The translations under genes were made by a program, and so were the position numbers. A stretch of DNA of 38,253 bases from Lentisphaeraceae bacterium (GTDB taxonomy: Bacteria > Verrucomicrobiota > Lentisphaeria > Lentisphaerales > Lentisphaeraceae), in contig JAJPOQ010000009.1 in assembly GCA_021232515.1 (NCBI GenBank), positions 1-38,253 on the forward strand. Direction: 5' to 3'. The notes under the pieces were generated by a model that made no database searches, was not told the origin of the DNA, and saw nothing but the letters and a program-made list of their open reading frames with translations. Of the stretch, positions 21,968 to 30,981 are shown in pieces. Position 1 is the stretch's first letter, and each line of letters opens with the position of its first letter.

Positions 21968-23245
21968 TTAAGCGAGGAGGCTGGTTATCGGTTTACCTCG
22001 ATGAGCTATTTGAAATGGACGGCCAGATGGTGACATGAGAACTTTATCCGTTGGTAGTCCTAAAGCTGCAGCAATAGTTGCATTGAAGTCTTGAACTTTG
22101 ACTTTATTCTCAACTACATTTTTACCTTCAGCATCGGTTTTACCGTAAACTTGACCGCCTTTTATACCGCCGCCAGCAAGTAAACCTGAGAAAGCTTTAG
22201 GGAAATGGTCACGACCGGCATTTTGATTTATATCTGGTGTTCTACCAAACTCTGTCGCGAGGACAACTAAAGTCGTATCGATCAAACCACTTTCTTTAAG
22301 ATCTGCTAAAAGTGCGCCTAGAGCTGTATCAAGCGTACCAGCTCGGCCATCAAATCCATCATAGATATTATTATGATTATCCCAACCACCAAGATTTACC
22401 TCAACAAAGCGGACGCCTTTTTCAACAAGTCTACGGGCGAGAAGCACACCTTGTCCAAAATTATTTTTCCCATAGCGCTCTGCATTTTTAGGATTCTCTT
22501 GAGATATATCAAATGCCTTTAAATCTTCAGATGTCATGAGTTTAACTGCGTCTCTATACATAGCATTGTAAGACTCTACAGACTTCTGTTTGAACTTCTG
22601 TTTAAATTCGCCATTTATCTCTTTCAACATGGCAAGTCGATCATTAAAAACTGTTTCGTTGACGGTTTTATGGCGCTTACTATACTGAAGCCCAGCTTTT
22701 GGATCACCAACAGGTAAGGCCGCATAACTAGGTTCAAAAAAGCCTCCTCCTAAACTGCGGCCACCACCTCCCACTTTTACAAAAGATGGAAGAGTTTTAG
22801 AGAGAGTACCCCCAAGTTTTGAAACCCAAGCGCCCATTTCAGGATGCTGAACAGTGCCTCGTTTTTCATAACTTGTGTGCATGACATAACGCCCTTCTTC
22901 ATGAGCGCCTTGAGTCGTTGTCAATGAGTTTACGATCGCTACTTTATCCATCTGCTTAGCAACATTTGGAAAAAACTTACTGACACGCATACCGCTAACA
23001 TTTGTCTTTAATTCACCTGCATCACCACGGACTTCACTGTTCTCAGGCTTTATATCAAAAGTATCTAGGTGACTCATGCCACCACTCATATAAAGATAAA
23101 TAACTGACTTTGCTTTGCCTTTCGGAGTTAAAGCTGTCTGAGCAGACGCGAAGTTAGAAATGTAGTTGACACCTAGTAAGCCACTCGCTGCTCTAGTTAC
23201 AAAACTGCGTCTAGTTAAATCACTTGCTTTATTTAAAATTTTCAT
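21968..23245 (-). CDS. DUF1501 protein (alkaline phosphatase/sulfatase-fold), Tat-exported
   Basis: 425 residues. A twin-arginine signal (LTRRSFVTRAASGLLG) near residue 11 indicates folded export. DUF1501 features follow: VIYLYMSGGMSHLDTFDIKP, SLTTTQGAHEEGRYVMHT, VRFVEVNLGGWDNHNN, LVVLATEFGRTPDIN and RDHFPKAFSGLLAGGG. The family has an alkaline-phosphatase-like fold and is abundant in Planctomycetes, Verrucomicrobia and Lentisphaerae, almost always next to a DUF1549/DUF1553 protein as here. The biochemical function is not established to my knowledge. It starts 10 bp after the DUF1549/DUF1553 gene, with GGGAG upstream. Confidence 0.93.
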   Translation of the reverse strand: MKILNKASDLTRRSFVTRAASGLLGVNYISNFASAQTALTPKGKAKSVIYLYMSGGMSHLDTFDIKPENSEVRGDAGELKTNVSGMRVSKFFPNVAKQMDKVAIVNSLTTTQGAHEEGRYVMHTSYEKRGTVQHPEMGAWVSKLGGTLSKTLPSFVKVGGGGRSLGGGFFEPSYAALPVGDPKAGLQYSKRHKTVNETVFNDRLAMLKEINGEFKQKFKQKSVESYNAMYRDAVKLMTSEDLKAFDISQENPKNAERYGKNNFGQGVLLARRLVEKGVRFVEVNLGGWDNHNNIYDGFDGRAGTLDTALGALLADLKESGLIDTTLVVLATEFGRTPDINQNAGRDHFPKAFSGLLAGGGIKGGQVYGKTDAEGKNVVENKVKVQDFNATIAAALGLPTDKVLMSPSGRPFQIAHRGKPITSLLA

Positions 23246-23255
23246 AATGCTCTCC

Positions 23256-25358
23256 CTACTTATTGAACAGGAATTCGTTTGAGTTAACTAGGACCCAGAT
23301 GATGTCTTTCGAAGCTTGGCTTTCATCTTTCTTAAACCTTTGGGCAAACATAGAAAGCTCTTTCGCATTTGGCTGACGAGACAAGATGCTCAAGTAAGCT
23401 TCTTTAACTTTATCTTCCGCTGTTTTGCCTTCGCTGATAGATCGATTGACGATGCTATACTTACTGTTGATCAGATAGTCCTCGACTTTACCATTCAACA
23501 AAGTTAAAGCTTGAGGTATGGAAGCCTCTGTCGATTTACCATCGATTATATTTCGCTCTGATTGACCAAATCGTCTAAGGAAGTGAGATGCTCTTGCAGG
23601 CGACTCCACTTCTGAAGCTCTCACAAATTCACGGCGCTTCTTATTGTTATTGATCATCATTTGTCCGCGAGCTTCTTCCATTTTAGTCTGAAGAAGCTTT
23701 GCTTCTGTATATAACTTCTTAGCTTTTGTTTTATCGCCTTTCTTATTTGCTTTCTGGGCCTGCTTTCTAAGCTTTCCATACTCACTTTTTAAAGACTTAT
23801 ATTGCTTATCTGGAGATGTTGTCGCAGTCATGGACATGCTCGCCATCATCGTATTCATGTTCATTGAGTTAGCTTCTTTTGAAAGAGACTTAAAGTAATT
23901 TTTAGAGTCTTTGGAAGCGTCGCGAATAACACCTGCCAGTTTATCTGGAGCCATCTTTACATGCTTAGCATAGATAAGTTGTCTGGTATCCATCTTAGGT
24001 TTTTTAGGTAGTTTCGAGTCTGGATCTTCCAAAGCAAGAGACATGAGTGAATCCCAAAGTTGCTCTGAAGTTAAACGTCTTAGTACTGGACCTGCAAAGT
24101 AGTTCTTCGCCTTAGGATCGAGGTCTTCACTTATAGCAACTCTCTGATAAGCTCGAGATTTCAAAATAGACTTTGAGAATTCACGTAGATCGAACTTTGT
24201 ACTTTGCATGTACTTCATAAGTGCTTCTGTCAGCTCTTTGTTCGCTCCGTAAGACTTCACCCCTGTGTTCAGCAATGGACCAACAAGTGGAGCTCCCATG
24301 TACTTATCCCACATTCTATTCACTATGACTTTAGTGAACATAGGATTGTCGTTAGATGTTACCCACTCAGCAAAAGCATGACGAGAGTTTATCGGCTGCC
24401 CAGGTGCAGGCATATTCTTTCTCTTTCTTACTGTCTTTTTCTTTTTACTCTTCTTTTCTTCTTCGTAACTCAAACTGACTTTAGGGCCGTAAGGAACTCC
24501 GGCTTTTATAACGTCATAAGGTTTAGCATCTTCGTAGTCATAATCGTGTGGGAGGTAGATCATGCCAGTGCCATTATTATTGACAGAAGCGTAGAGCACA
24601 TCGAAGAACTGTCTCGATGTTCTGTTCAGTTTTGGATCTGAGCGAGCATCTTTGCGTAAGTCAAAGATAGGCTTCATCGCTGGATCTTTTCGATTCGCAT
24701 TATTTCTATTTGCCTTAACTCCCGAAGTGAAAGCGGCAAGTTTATAGAAGTCCATCTGAGTCCAACGATCAAAAGGGTGATCGTGACACTGAGCGCAGAC
24801 CATGCTAGTTCCCAAGAAGATCTGCATACTGTTCGACATATTATCCAAAGGCATACCAGCATCTCTCATGTAGTAGCCAGTCGCACCATTGCTATCTTTG
24901 TAGATAGCGCCTTCAGCAGATAAAAGTTCTTGAACGAACTTGTCGTAAGGTTTGTTTTCTCGGATAGAGTCTTTGATATATTGGATGTATGGCTGGCCAC
25001 TTATATTTCTCATTCTTGTGGTCGCTCTTAAAACATCTGCCCAATAGTTAAAGTTATGACTTACGTAGCCTGCCGAATCAAATAACTTATCGATCAAGAC
25101 CTCGCGTTTTCTAGTATGTTTACTCGCAAGAAAAGTCTTTGTTTCTGCAAGTGTTGGTATCCTCCCAACGACATCTAGGTAAATTCTTCTTACAAAAGCC
25201 TCATCATCTAGTCTTTTTGATAATGCGATTCCCTGTTCATCTAACTTTTTATAGACAAGCTGATCTATTATTCTGGTCATTTCTCGCGAACTTTGCGCCC
25301 AAGAAACACCGCCCAATAACATCGATAGAACCAGAATAATTCTAATTAGTTGTTTCAT
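23256..25358 (-). CDS. DUF1549/DUF1553 (PSD1-type) exported protein with CxxCH motif
   Basis: About 700 residues. ATG 25358 has AGGAG seven bases upstream and gives a signal peptide (MKQLIRIILVLSMLLGGVSWAQ); an in-frame start 30 bases earlier is less likely. The N-terminal half is DUF1549 (RRIYLDVVGRIPTLAET, FNYWADVLRA, GTSMVCAQCHDHPFDRW), where CAQCH is a heme c or metal-binding style motif. The C-terminal half is DUF1553 (SRHAFAEWVTS, NRMWDKYMGAPLV, SILKSRAYQ, LRRFGQSERN). A Lys/Ala/Met-rich coiled-coil insertion (roughly 510-590) separates two parts of DUF1553. It pairs with the DUF1501 gene in an operon; substrate and role are unknown. Confidence 0.93.
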   Translation of the reverse strand: MKQLIRIILVLSMLLGGVSWAQSSREMTRIIDQLVYKKLDEQGIALSKRLDDEAFVRRIYLDVVGRIPTLAETKTFLASKHTRKREVLIDKLFDSAGYVSHNFNYWADVLRATTRMRNISGQPYIQYIKDSIRENKPYDKFVQELLSAEGAIYKDSNGATGYYMRDAGMPLDNMSNSMQIFLGTSMVCAQCHDHPFDRWTQMDFYKLAAFTSGVKANRNNANRKDPAMKPIFDLRKDARSDPKLNRTSRQFFDVLYASVNNNGTGMIYLPHDYDYEDAKPYDVIKAGVPYGPKVSLSYEEEKKSKKKKTVRKRKNMPAPGQPINSRHAFAEWVTSNDNPMFTKVIVNRMWDKYMGAPLVGPLLNTGVKSYGANKELTEALMKYMQSTKFDLREFSKSILKSRAYQRVAISEDLDPKAKNYFAGPVLRRLTSEQLWDSLMSLALEDPDSKLPKKPKMDTRQLIYAKHVKMAPDKLAGVIRDASKDSKNYFKSLSKEANSMNMNTMMASMSMTATTSPDKQYKSLKSEYGKLRKQAQKANKKGDKTKAKKLYTEAKLLQTKMEEARGQMMINNNKKRREFVRASEVESPARASHFLRRFGQSERNIIDGKSTEASIPQALTLLNGKVEDYLINSKYSIVNRSISEGKTAEDKVKEAYLSILSRQPNAKELSMFAQRFKKDESQASKDIIWVLVNSNEFLFNK

Positions 25359-25545
25359 CTTCACACTCCTTAAAAAATCTAAGCACACATCTAATTTGCA
25401 CGAAAACTAGTACACAAGCAAATTTTCTTATCTTACAGGTAAACCTTTAAGAAATTTCATTTTACCAAACTCTTAAGCTTGGCTTATCTGGAATTATTCA
25501 AAAGATCATTTCTATTTTGGCCAAAGTGAGCGAACCGGAAACCAT

Positions 25546-27249
25546 ATGACTACAAACCAAAATGACAGCGACTTCTACGCTTCTCCCATCGATTTTCAGA
25601 AATCTCTTCATCTGAAAACTTGGAAAAGCGCCTTGCTTGCCATTCTCTCTGGTATACTTATGGCCATATGTTACGAACCACTAAACCTCAGCTTCCTTGC
25701 CTGGGTTTGTATCATTCCATTTTGGTTTGGACTTCGCGGCAGAAAAGATAAAGGCGTTTTTTGGCTTGGATGTCTTTTGGGTTACACCTTCTTTCTAGTA
25801 TCACTTTTCTGGATTCGATCAATTCTTCTTCCCGTCCCCTTTCTTCTATCTTTAGTTTGGACTCCTATGTTCGGCTTTTGGGCCTGGTTTACACGGAAAA
25901 TGTACTTCTACTTGGCTTTTCCAGATGCCACAGAAACCCTTGCAGATGCTCCGAGAGAAAAGTTTATCCTTCCTTGGAAAAAGCTATTATTACTAAGTGT
26001 CGCTTCGGCTTCTCTTTTCACTATGTTTGATTGGATGCGATTTTGGTTAATGACTGGTTTCCCGTGGAACCAGCTCGGTGTTTCTCAAGCTTATAACCTG
26101 AGTATTCTTCCAGTAGCTTCTTTCTTTGGCATACCGGGTATAACTTTTATCATCATCTTTATAAATATGAGTTTGGCTCTTAGTCTTGAAACTAAATGGA
26201 TCTCTAAAGCCACAAAGCTTCCATGGCAAACTCCCCTACTCGCAATTATTATCAGTAGCTCAATCGTCATTGGCTGCAATCAATTCAAAGTTGAGTATAA
26301 GCCAAACACTTCATTTAAAGCATCTTTAATCCAAGGTTACTTCTTTCCTGAAAGAACCAGAAGGCTAAGTCAAGAAGAAGTATTTGAGTACTTTCAGACC
26401 TACACAAACCTCACTCTCGGGCAAATACCAAATAAGCCGGACCTCATTCTTTGGCCAGAGACTGCCCTTCCCGCCAGTTTCACCAACAACAGCTATTACC
26501 AAAACACCGTCAAAAAACTTACTCAAAAAGCCAATACACCTATGCTTTTGGGAAGTTCTCACTTTGAGTTCGAAGATGGTAAAACAACTATCTATAACAC
26601 AGCTTTCCTAACAGATAATAAAGGTAAGGAAGTCGACCGCTACTACAAAATCCACTTAGTTCCTTATGGCGAATACACTCCTATGAAAAACATACTGCCT
26701 GAATCCATCTGGAACTTTTTAAACGGTATCGTCAATATGGGAAATCTCGGAAGAGGCGAAGAGTTCAATGTTATGTCGCTAAATGATGATATAAAAATGG
26801 GCGTCAACATTTGTTTTGAAGACGTCTTCCCAGACGTCAGCCAAGCCTTTGTCAGAAATGGCGCCAATCTACTCGTGACTTTGACAAACGACTCATGGTA
26901 CCTTTTCACTTCTGGTGGAGCTCAACACACCGTCCATAGTATTTTTAGAGCTGTTGAAAATGGCCTTCCCCTACTCCGCTGTGGAACAACCAGTGAGTCA
27001 TGTCTCATTCTTCCAAGCGGTGAAGTCACTCACCTGATTGTTGATGAAAATAACAACCGCATCACTCGTGGAGCCAAGACAATCGATGTTCCAGTTAGCA
27101 CTGACTTCACGCCAACTTTCTACTATAAGAATCCAAATTTCTTCTCAAATATCATGATTTTCATCACTTCTATTGCATTTTTAGTCACAGGACTTCACTT
27201 TTACAAAAAGAAGTGCATTTTACAACAATTAATCTCTGGAAATAACTAG
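25546..27249 (+). CDS. lnt: Apolipoprotein N-acyltransferase, 3' end altered by the downstream insertion
   Basis: 567 residues. Lnt adds the third acyl chain to the N-terminal Cys of lipoproteins at the inner membrane. Several N-terminal transmembrane helices (about 28-245) precede a nitrilase-like periplasmic domain with the catalytic triad Glu305 (LILWPETALP), Lys368 (YYKIHLVPYGEY) and Cys423 (GVNICFEDVFPD). A final helix (IMIFITSIAFLVTGLHFY) anchors the C-terminus. The last 45 bp of that helix are repeated exactly at 28995-29039, and the final 14 residues differ between copies (KKKCILQQLISGNN here, KRKTILRDLISGKD downstream). The present tail therefore probably came with the insertion. The enzyme should still be functional. 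Confidence 0.93.
   Translation: MTTNQNDSDFYASPIDFQKSLHLKTWKSALLAILSGILMAICYEPLNLSFLAWVCIIPFWFGLRGRKDKGVFWLGCLLGYTFFLVSLFWIRSILLPVPFLLSLVWTPMFGFWAWFTRKMYFYLAFPDATETLADAPREKFILPWKKLLLLSVASASLFTMFDWMRFWLMTGFPWNQLGVSQAYNLSILPVASFFGIPGITFIIIFINMSLALSLETKWISKATKLPWQTPLLAIIISSSIVIGCNQFKVEYKPNTSFKASLIQGYFFPERTRRLSQEEVFEYFQTYTNLTLGQIPNKPDLILWPETALPASFTNNSYYQNTVKKLTQKANTPMLLGSSHFEFEDGKTTIYNTAFLTDNKGKEVDRYYKIHLVPYGEYTPMKNILPESIWNFLNGIVNMGNLGRGEEFNVMSLNDDIKMGVNICFEDVFPDVSQAFVRNGANLLVTLTNDSWYLFTSGGAQHTVHSIFRAVENGLPLLRCGTTSESCLILPSGEVTHLIVDENNNRITRGAKTIDVPVSTDFTPTFYYKNPNFFSNIMIFITSIAFLVTGLHFYKKKCILQQLISGNN
27164..27249 (+). repeat. Left copy of the lnt 3'-end duplication (att-like)
   Basis: Bases 27164-27208 are identical to 28995-29039 (45 bp). 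Bases 27209-27249 are a diverged homologue of 29040-29080, keeping length, frame and stop position. It encodes the present C-terminus of Lnt. Confidence 0.9.
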
Positions 27250-27280
27250 ACTTTAATGATCAAATCACAAAAGGGTAAAC

Positions 27281-28747
27281 ATGGACTTTCTAGTAATTGG
27301 AATGGTTATGGGAGTGGGTACTGATAAAGACTCAGTTATTGGAAAACTAAAAGATAACTTAAGTGGCTATGGCTATGAATCGAACGAAATAAGTAGTTCT
27401 CAACTCATAAAAGAAACTTACAGTAAGCACTTTTCCTCTGAGCCTTTAGATTTTTCACCACATACTGATGAATATTCACGTATCCTTGCTTACATGAACG
27501 CTGGTGATAAAATCAGGGAAGATTTAAGTTCTGATTTGATTTCTTTAGCTGCAATAGCATACATTAGACAAGAAAGAAAAAAAGTAACTGACCAAAAACA
27601 AGTATTTCTTATCACAAACCTCAAGCACCCTGATGAAGTAAAAGTTTTCAGAGCAGTTTATGGTAACGCCTTTTATATGCTCGGTCTTCACTCCACTGTC
27701 GAAGATAGACGCGAGTTTCTCTTAGAGAGAAAAAACATTAAAGAGAAATATGGTGATGAGGCAGATTTTAAAATTGATGACTTATTTGAAAAAGATGATG
27801 CTGGTTCAAACCGACAAAGTATAAATAAAACCTTCCATTTATCAGATTATTTTATTCAACATTCAGGAGTTGATAACGAACTCGTTGAACAAATTAATCG
27901 TTTTAATAAAATTATACACAGTTATCCTTTTGAAACTCCGACAAAAGATGAACATTTTATGTTTATGGCTTACACCACCTCTTTAAGATCGTCAGACTTA
28001 TCTCGACAAGTTGGAGCTGTCCTTGTAAGTGAAGAGTATGAACTTATTTCAACCGGTGCCAATGAAGTACCCAAGTATGGTGGAGGTTTATTCTGGTCAG
28101 ACACAGATACTAATGATGATCGAGATTATATCAGAGGAAAAGATACAAATCACATACTTAAGAATGAAACCATTTTAAAAGTCTATAAAGCATTAAAACC
28201 AGAAATTTTACAAAATACTGCTGAGGAGAAAGAAAACGCTTTAAAAAGCGCCAAAGGAATACTTGGAGATAATTTATTATTTGAAATGTCTGAATACAAT
28301 CGAGCTGTTCATGCCGAAATGGAAGCTTTGCTGGCATGTGCAAGGATCTCAGGAAACTCTAAAAAAGGGCGACTTTATACAACTACTTTTCCCTGCCATA
28401 ACTGTGCAAAACATATAATCGCTGCTGGAGTTCAAGAAGTAATTTATATTGAACCCTATACTAAGAGTAAAGCTACTACACTTTATAAATCACTCACTCT
28501 TTCAACCAAAACTGATAATAACAAAGTTTTCCTTAAACCATTTATCGGAATGGGACCTAGACGTTACTTTGATCTCTTCTCTACGAATTTAGGGAGTGGA
28601 CAAGCCTTGCAAAGAAAAGATAATAATGGTAAGATTTCAGAGTGGCAAAAAGCTAACTCAGATTTAAGATTACCTCTTTTTCATGAAATGATTGATTCAT
28701 TTGAAAAAGAACAATTAAGTAAGTTAAATGAATTAATTGGGGATTAA
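27281..28747 (+). CDS. Anti-phage-type dCTP/deoxycytidylate deaminase (AvcD/DcdV-like)
   Basis: 488 residues, the two-domain architecture of the AvcD/DcdV defence family. The N-terminal part (about 1-200) resembles the family's kinase-like P-loop domain (LVIGMVMGVGTDKDSVIGKL; ISLAAIAYIRQERK; VFLITNLKHPDEVKVFR). The C-terminal part is a cytidine deaminase fold: SDLSRQVGAVLVS, the zinc-site HAE (344-346, with Glu346 as proton shuttle), and PCHNC (371-375) with the two Cys ligands, then GMGPRRYFDLF. Known relatives deaminate dCTP/dCMP during phage infection and starve phage DNA synthesis. Its GC content is visibly lower than that of its neighbours, and it sits inside a duplication of lnt. The 30-bp upstream gap is too short for an AvcI-like inhibitory RNA, so regulation must differ. 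Confidence 0.88.
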   Translation: MDFLVIGMVMGVGTDKDSVIGKLKDNLSGYGYESNEISSSQLIKETYSKHFSSEPLDFSPHTDEYSRILAYMNAGDKIREDLSSDLISLAAIAYIRQERKKVTDQKQVFLITNLKHPDEVKVFRAVYGNAFYMLGLHSTVEDRREFLLERKNIKEKYGDEADFKIDDLFEKDDAGSNRQSINKTFHLSDYFIQHSGVDNELVEQINRFNKIIHSYPFETPTKDEHFMFMAYTTSLRSSDLSRQVGAVLVSEEYELISTGANEVPKYGGGLFWSDTDTNDDRDYIRGKDTNHILKNETILKVYKALKPEILQNTAEEKENALKSAKGILGDNLLFEMSEYNRAVHAEMEALLACARISGNSKKGRLYTTTFPCHNCAKHIIAAGVQEVIYIEPYTKSKATTLYKSLTLSTKTDNNKVFLKPFIGMGPRRYFDLFSTNLGSGQALQRKDNNGKISEWQKANSDLRLPLFHEMIDSFEKEQLSKLNELIGD

Positions 28748-28749
28748 GC

Positions 28750-28929
28750 ATGAACACTACTTATTCAAATATTTTTTCTTTTGCTAAAGAAGTAGCTAAT
28801 GAAACAAAATTTTGGTCTGACGAAAGAAAGCAACAAGCCCAAGAAAATATCAGAGCTATTGAATCAACATATACTGACGAAAAATATCTTGCCAAAACTA
28901 GAGTTTATTTTAGCGAAAGAAAAAAGTAG
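28750..28929 (+). CDS. 59-residue protein encoded with the dCTP deaminase
   Basis: ATG 28750 follows GGGGA with good spacing and starts 2 bp after the deaminase stop, so it is translationally linked to it. The product is small, charged and helical (FAKEVANETKFWSDERKQQA, then ENIRAIESTYTDEKYLAKTR), with Phe/Trp/Tyr residues spaced along the helix. I do not recognise a family. It shares the low-GC composition of the deaminase and belongs to the same insertion. It could be a regulator or inhibitor of the deaminase, or a dispensable passenger; the context makes the first attractive but nothing in the sequence proves it. Confidence 0.6.
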   Translation: MNTTYSNIFSFAKEVANETKFWSDERKQQAQENIRAIESTYTDEKYLAKTRVYFSERKK

Positions 28930-28994
28930 ATAATTATTTATCTAGAAAATACTCTAAAATTTAAACTGTTTGCCTAAGAATTATCTTTAAGCAT

Positions 28995-29080
28995 TCACTT
29001 CTATTGCATTTTTAGTCACAGGACTTCACTTTTACAAAAGGAAGACTATCTTGCGCGACTTAATTTCCGGAAAGGATTGA
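28995..29080 (+). repeat. Right copy of the lnt 3'-end duplication (displaced lnt tail)
   Basis: Identical to 27164-27208 over 28995-29039, then a diverged continuation that keeps the lnt frame to a TGA at 29078-29080, exactly the homologous position. The encoded tail is KRKTILRDLISGKD. It has no start codon of its own and is a remnant of the pre-insertion lnt end, 26 bp before mnmG. Confidence 0.9.
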
Positions 29081-29106
29081 AATCTAAAGTTTTAGGTAAA
29101 GAAAAT

Positions 29107-30936
29107 ATGGTTAAATACGACGTTATAGTTATCGGTGGTGGACATGCAGGTGTTGAAGCCTCTTCTGCTGCTGCAAGAATGGGTGCAAATACTTTATTGC
29201 TCACACAAAACGTTGACCATATTGGCCAGATGTCCTGTAACCCAGCCATTGGTGGTATCGCCAAAGGTCACGTTGCTAGAGAGATAGATGCTCTTGGTGG
29301 CGAAATGGGACAGAATACAGATGCGACTGCTATCCAGTTCAGAATGCTTAATAAGAGCCGCGGACCTGCTGTTTGGTCTCCAAGAGCGCAATGTGACAAG
29401 GTTCTTTACCAACGTCGCATGAAGCAACAACTTGAGAAAGCCGAAAACTTAACAATCCAACAAGCCGAAGGTTTACACTTCGTCACAGACAAAGGTAAGA
29501 TCGTCGCCGTCGAAACTCAGTTTGGTGATCGTTACGAGTCAGAGTCATTTGTTCTTTGTGCCGGAACTTTCATGCGCGGATTGATGCACTTTGGTGATCG
29601 TCAGTTCCCTGGTGGTCGTACTGGAGACGCCTCTGCTGAAACTATTTCTGTTTCACTTGCTGAAGATCTTGGCCTCGAACTTATGAGACTTAAAACTGGA
29701 ACTCCTCCTCGAGTTTTAGCTAAGACAATCGATTTTTCTGAAATGGATCCACAAGGTAGTGAAGGCGAAGGTTCATTTTCTTACTGGCCTATCGAAAAAG
29801 ACTACCTAACGATTGATCGTGGACAAGTCCCACAACTTCCATGTTATGTCATCCACACGACGGCAGAAACGAAAAAAGTTATTGAAGACAATTTACACAG
29901 ATCGCCGATGTATAACGGCGCAATCAAAGGTATCGGCACAAGATACTGCCCATCTATCGAAGACAAAGTAAATCGCTTTGCAGATAAGATGTCGCACCAA
30001 ATCTACCTCGAACCAGAAGGTGCTTACACCGACGAGTATTACTTGAACGGTATATCGACAAGTCTTCCTGTTGATGTCCAAGTTCAAATGATCCGTTCAC
30101 TTCCTGGTATGTCAAAAGCCGAACTCACTCGTTATGCATATGCCGTCGAGTACGACGTCGTCGCTCCACATCAAACAACTGGTTCTCTTTCTGTTAAAAA
30201 GTGGCCAAACCTTTTTGTTGCTGGACAGATAAATGGCACAAGCGGATACGAAGAAGCTGCCGGCCAAGGTCTAGTTGCTGGTTGTAACGCTGCCAGACTT
30301 GCGGCTAAAAAAGATCCGATGATCATTGGTCGTGACCAAGCCTACATTGGCGTTATGATCGATGACTTGGTGACAAAAGACATAACTGAACCGTATCGTC
30401 TATTTACCAGCCGTGCCGAATACAGACTTTTACTTCGTCAGGATAATGCCGACCGCCGTTTGAGCAAATTGGCTTACGAAATGGGACTACTACCCTACTC
30501 GAAATACCAAATCGTCGAAAATAAAGAAAAACTTATCATCGAAGAAAAAACTAGACTCGAAAAAGTCCGTACACATGGAAAGTCTCTTTGGGAACATCTC
30601 CGTGCAAATGGCAACACTTACGAGTCTGTTGTTCAAGATAGACCGGACGGTCTACCAGATGATGTCGTCGAACAACTAGAAATAGATGCCCAATACGAGG
30701 CCTACATCAAACGCGAAATGCAACAAGTTAGCCAAACCAAGCGTTTAGAAAATTGGAAGATCCCAACGACTTTCGATTATGAAGGTGTTTCAGGACTTCG
30801 AAATGAAGCAAGACTCAAATTGATTCGCTTCCGTCCAGAAACTTTAGGACAAGCTTCTAGAATCGATGGCGTAACTCCAGCCGAAATTGGCCTATTACAA
30901 GTTTTCATCAAGAGAATTGCATCCGGAGATAGCTAG
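29107..30936 (+). CDS. mnmG: tRNA uridine-5-carboxymethylaminomethyl(34) synthesis enzyme MnmG
   Basis: 609 residues, full MnmG (GidA) length. With MnmE it installs the cmnm5 group on U34 of tRNAs, using FAD and a folate. The FAD-binding motif VIVIGGGHAGVEASSAAARMG is at the N-terminus; MSCNPAIGGIAKGHVAREIDALGG and AVWSPRAQCDKVLYQ are diagnostic; the C-terminal helical domain carries TSRAEYRLLLRQDNAD and LRNEARLKL. ATG 29107 (MVKYDV) is chosen over an upstream TTG at 29077, which would overlap the displaced lnt tail. Before the insertion it was probably the second gene of an lnt-mnmG operon; a terminator follows. Confidence 0.97.
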   Translation: MVKYDVIVIGGGHAGVEASSAAARMGANTLLLTQNVDHIGQMSCNPAIGGIAKGHVAREIDALGGEMGQNTDATAIQFRMLNKSRGPAVWSPRAQCDKVLYQRRMKQQLEKAENLTIQQAEGLHFVTDKGKIVAVETQFGDRYESESFVLCAGTFMRGLMHFGDRQFPGGRTGDASAETISVSLAEDLGLELMRLKTGTPPRVLAKTIDFSEMDPQGSEGEGSFSYWPIEKDYLTIDRGQVPQLPCYVIHTTAETKKVIEDNLHRSPMYNGAIKGIGTRYCPSIEDKVNRFADKMSHQIYLEPEGAYTDEYYLNGISTSLPVDVQVQMIRSLPGMSKAELTRYAYAVEYDVVAPHQTTGSLSVKKWPNLFVAGQINGTSGYEEAAGQGLVAGCNAARLAAKKDPMIIGRDQAYIGVMIDDLVTKDITEPYRLFTSRAEYRLLLRQDNADRRLSKLAYEMGLLPYSKYQIVENKEKLIIEEKTRLEKVRTHGKSLWEHLRANGNTYESVVQDRPDGLPDDVVEQLEIDAQYEAYIKREMQQVSQTKRLENWKIPTTFDYEGVSGLRNEARLKLIRFRPETLGQASRIDGVTPAEIGLLQVFIKRIASGDS

Positions 30937-30958
30937 AAATAGCTCTTATTTTCATTTT

Positions 30959-30981
30959 AAGGCTCCTTAGAGAGCCTTTTT
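30959..30981 (+). terminator. Rho-independent terminator after mnmG
   Basis: AAGGCTC-CTTAGA-GAGCCTT forms a perfect 7-bp stem with a 6-nt loop, followed by a T run. It is 22 bp after the mnmG stop. Confidence 0.9.

Larger units (their letters stand above)
27250..28994 (+). mobile_element. Defence-gene insertion between lnt and mnmG
   Basis: A 1.7-kb low-GC segment between the two copies of the lnt 3' end. It holds the dCTP deaminase-like gene and a 59-residue gene and no integrase. Without it, lnt would end 26 bp before the mnmG start, so the segment has split an lnt-mnmG operon. It could be a minimal genomic island, a recombinational import from a relative or the remnant of a larger element. 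Confidence 0.7.

Noticed and set aside
24204..24641. 145-residue open frame on the plus strand
   Set aside because: It lies antisense inside the DUF1549/DUF1553 gene, whose motifs are intact, and shows no family features or ribosome binding site.
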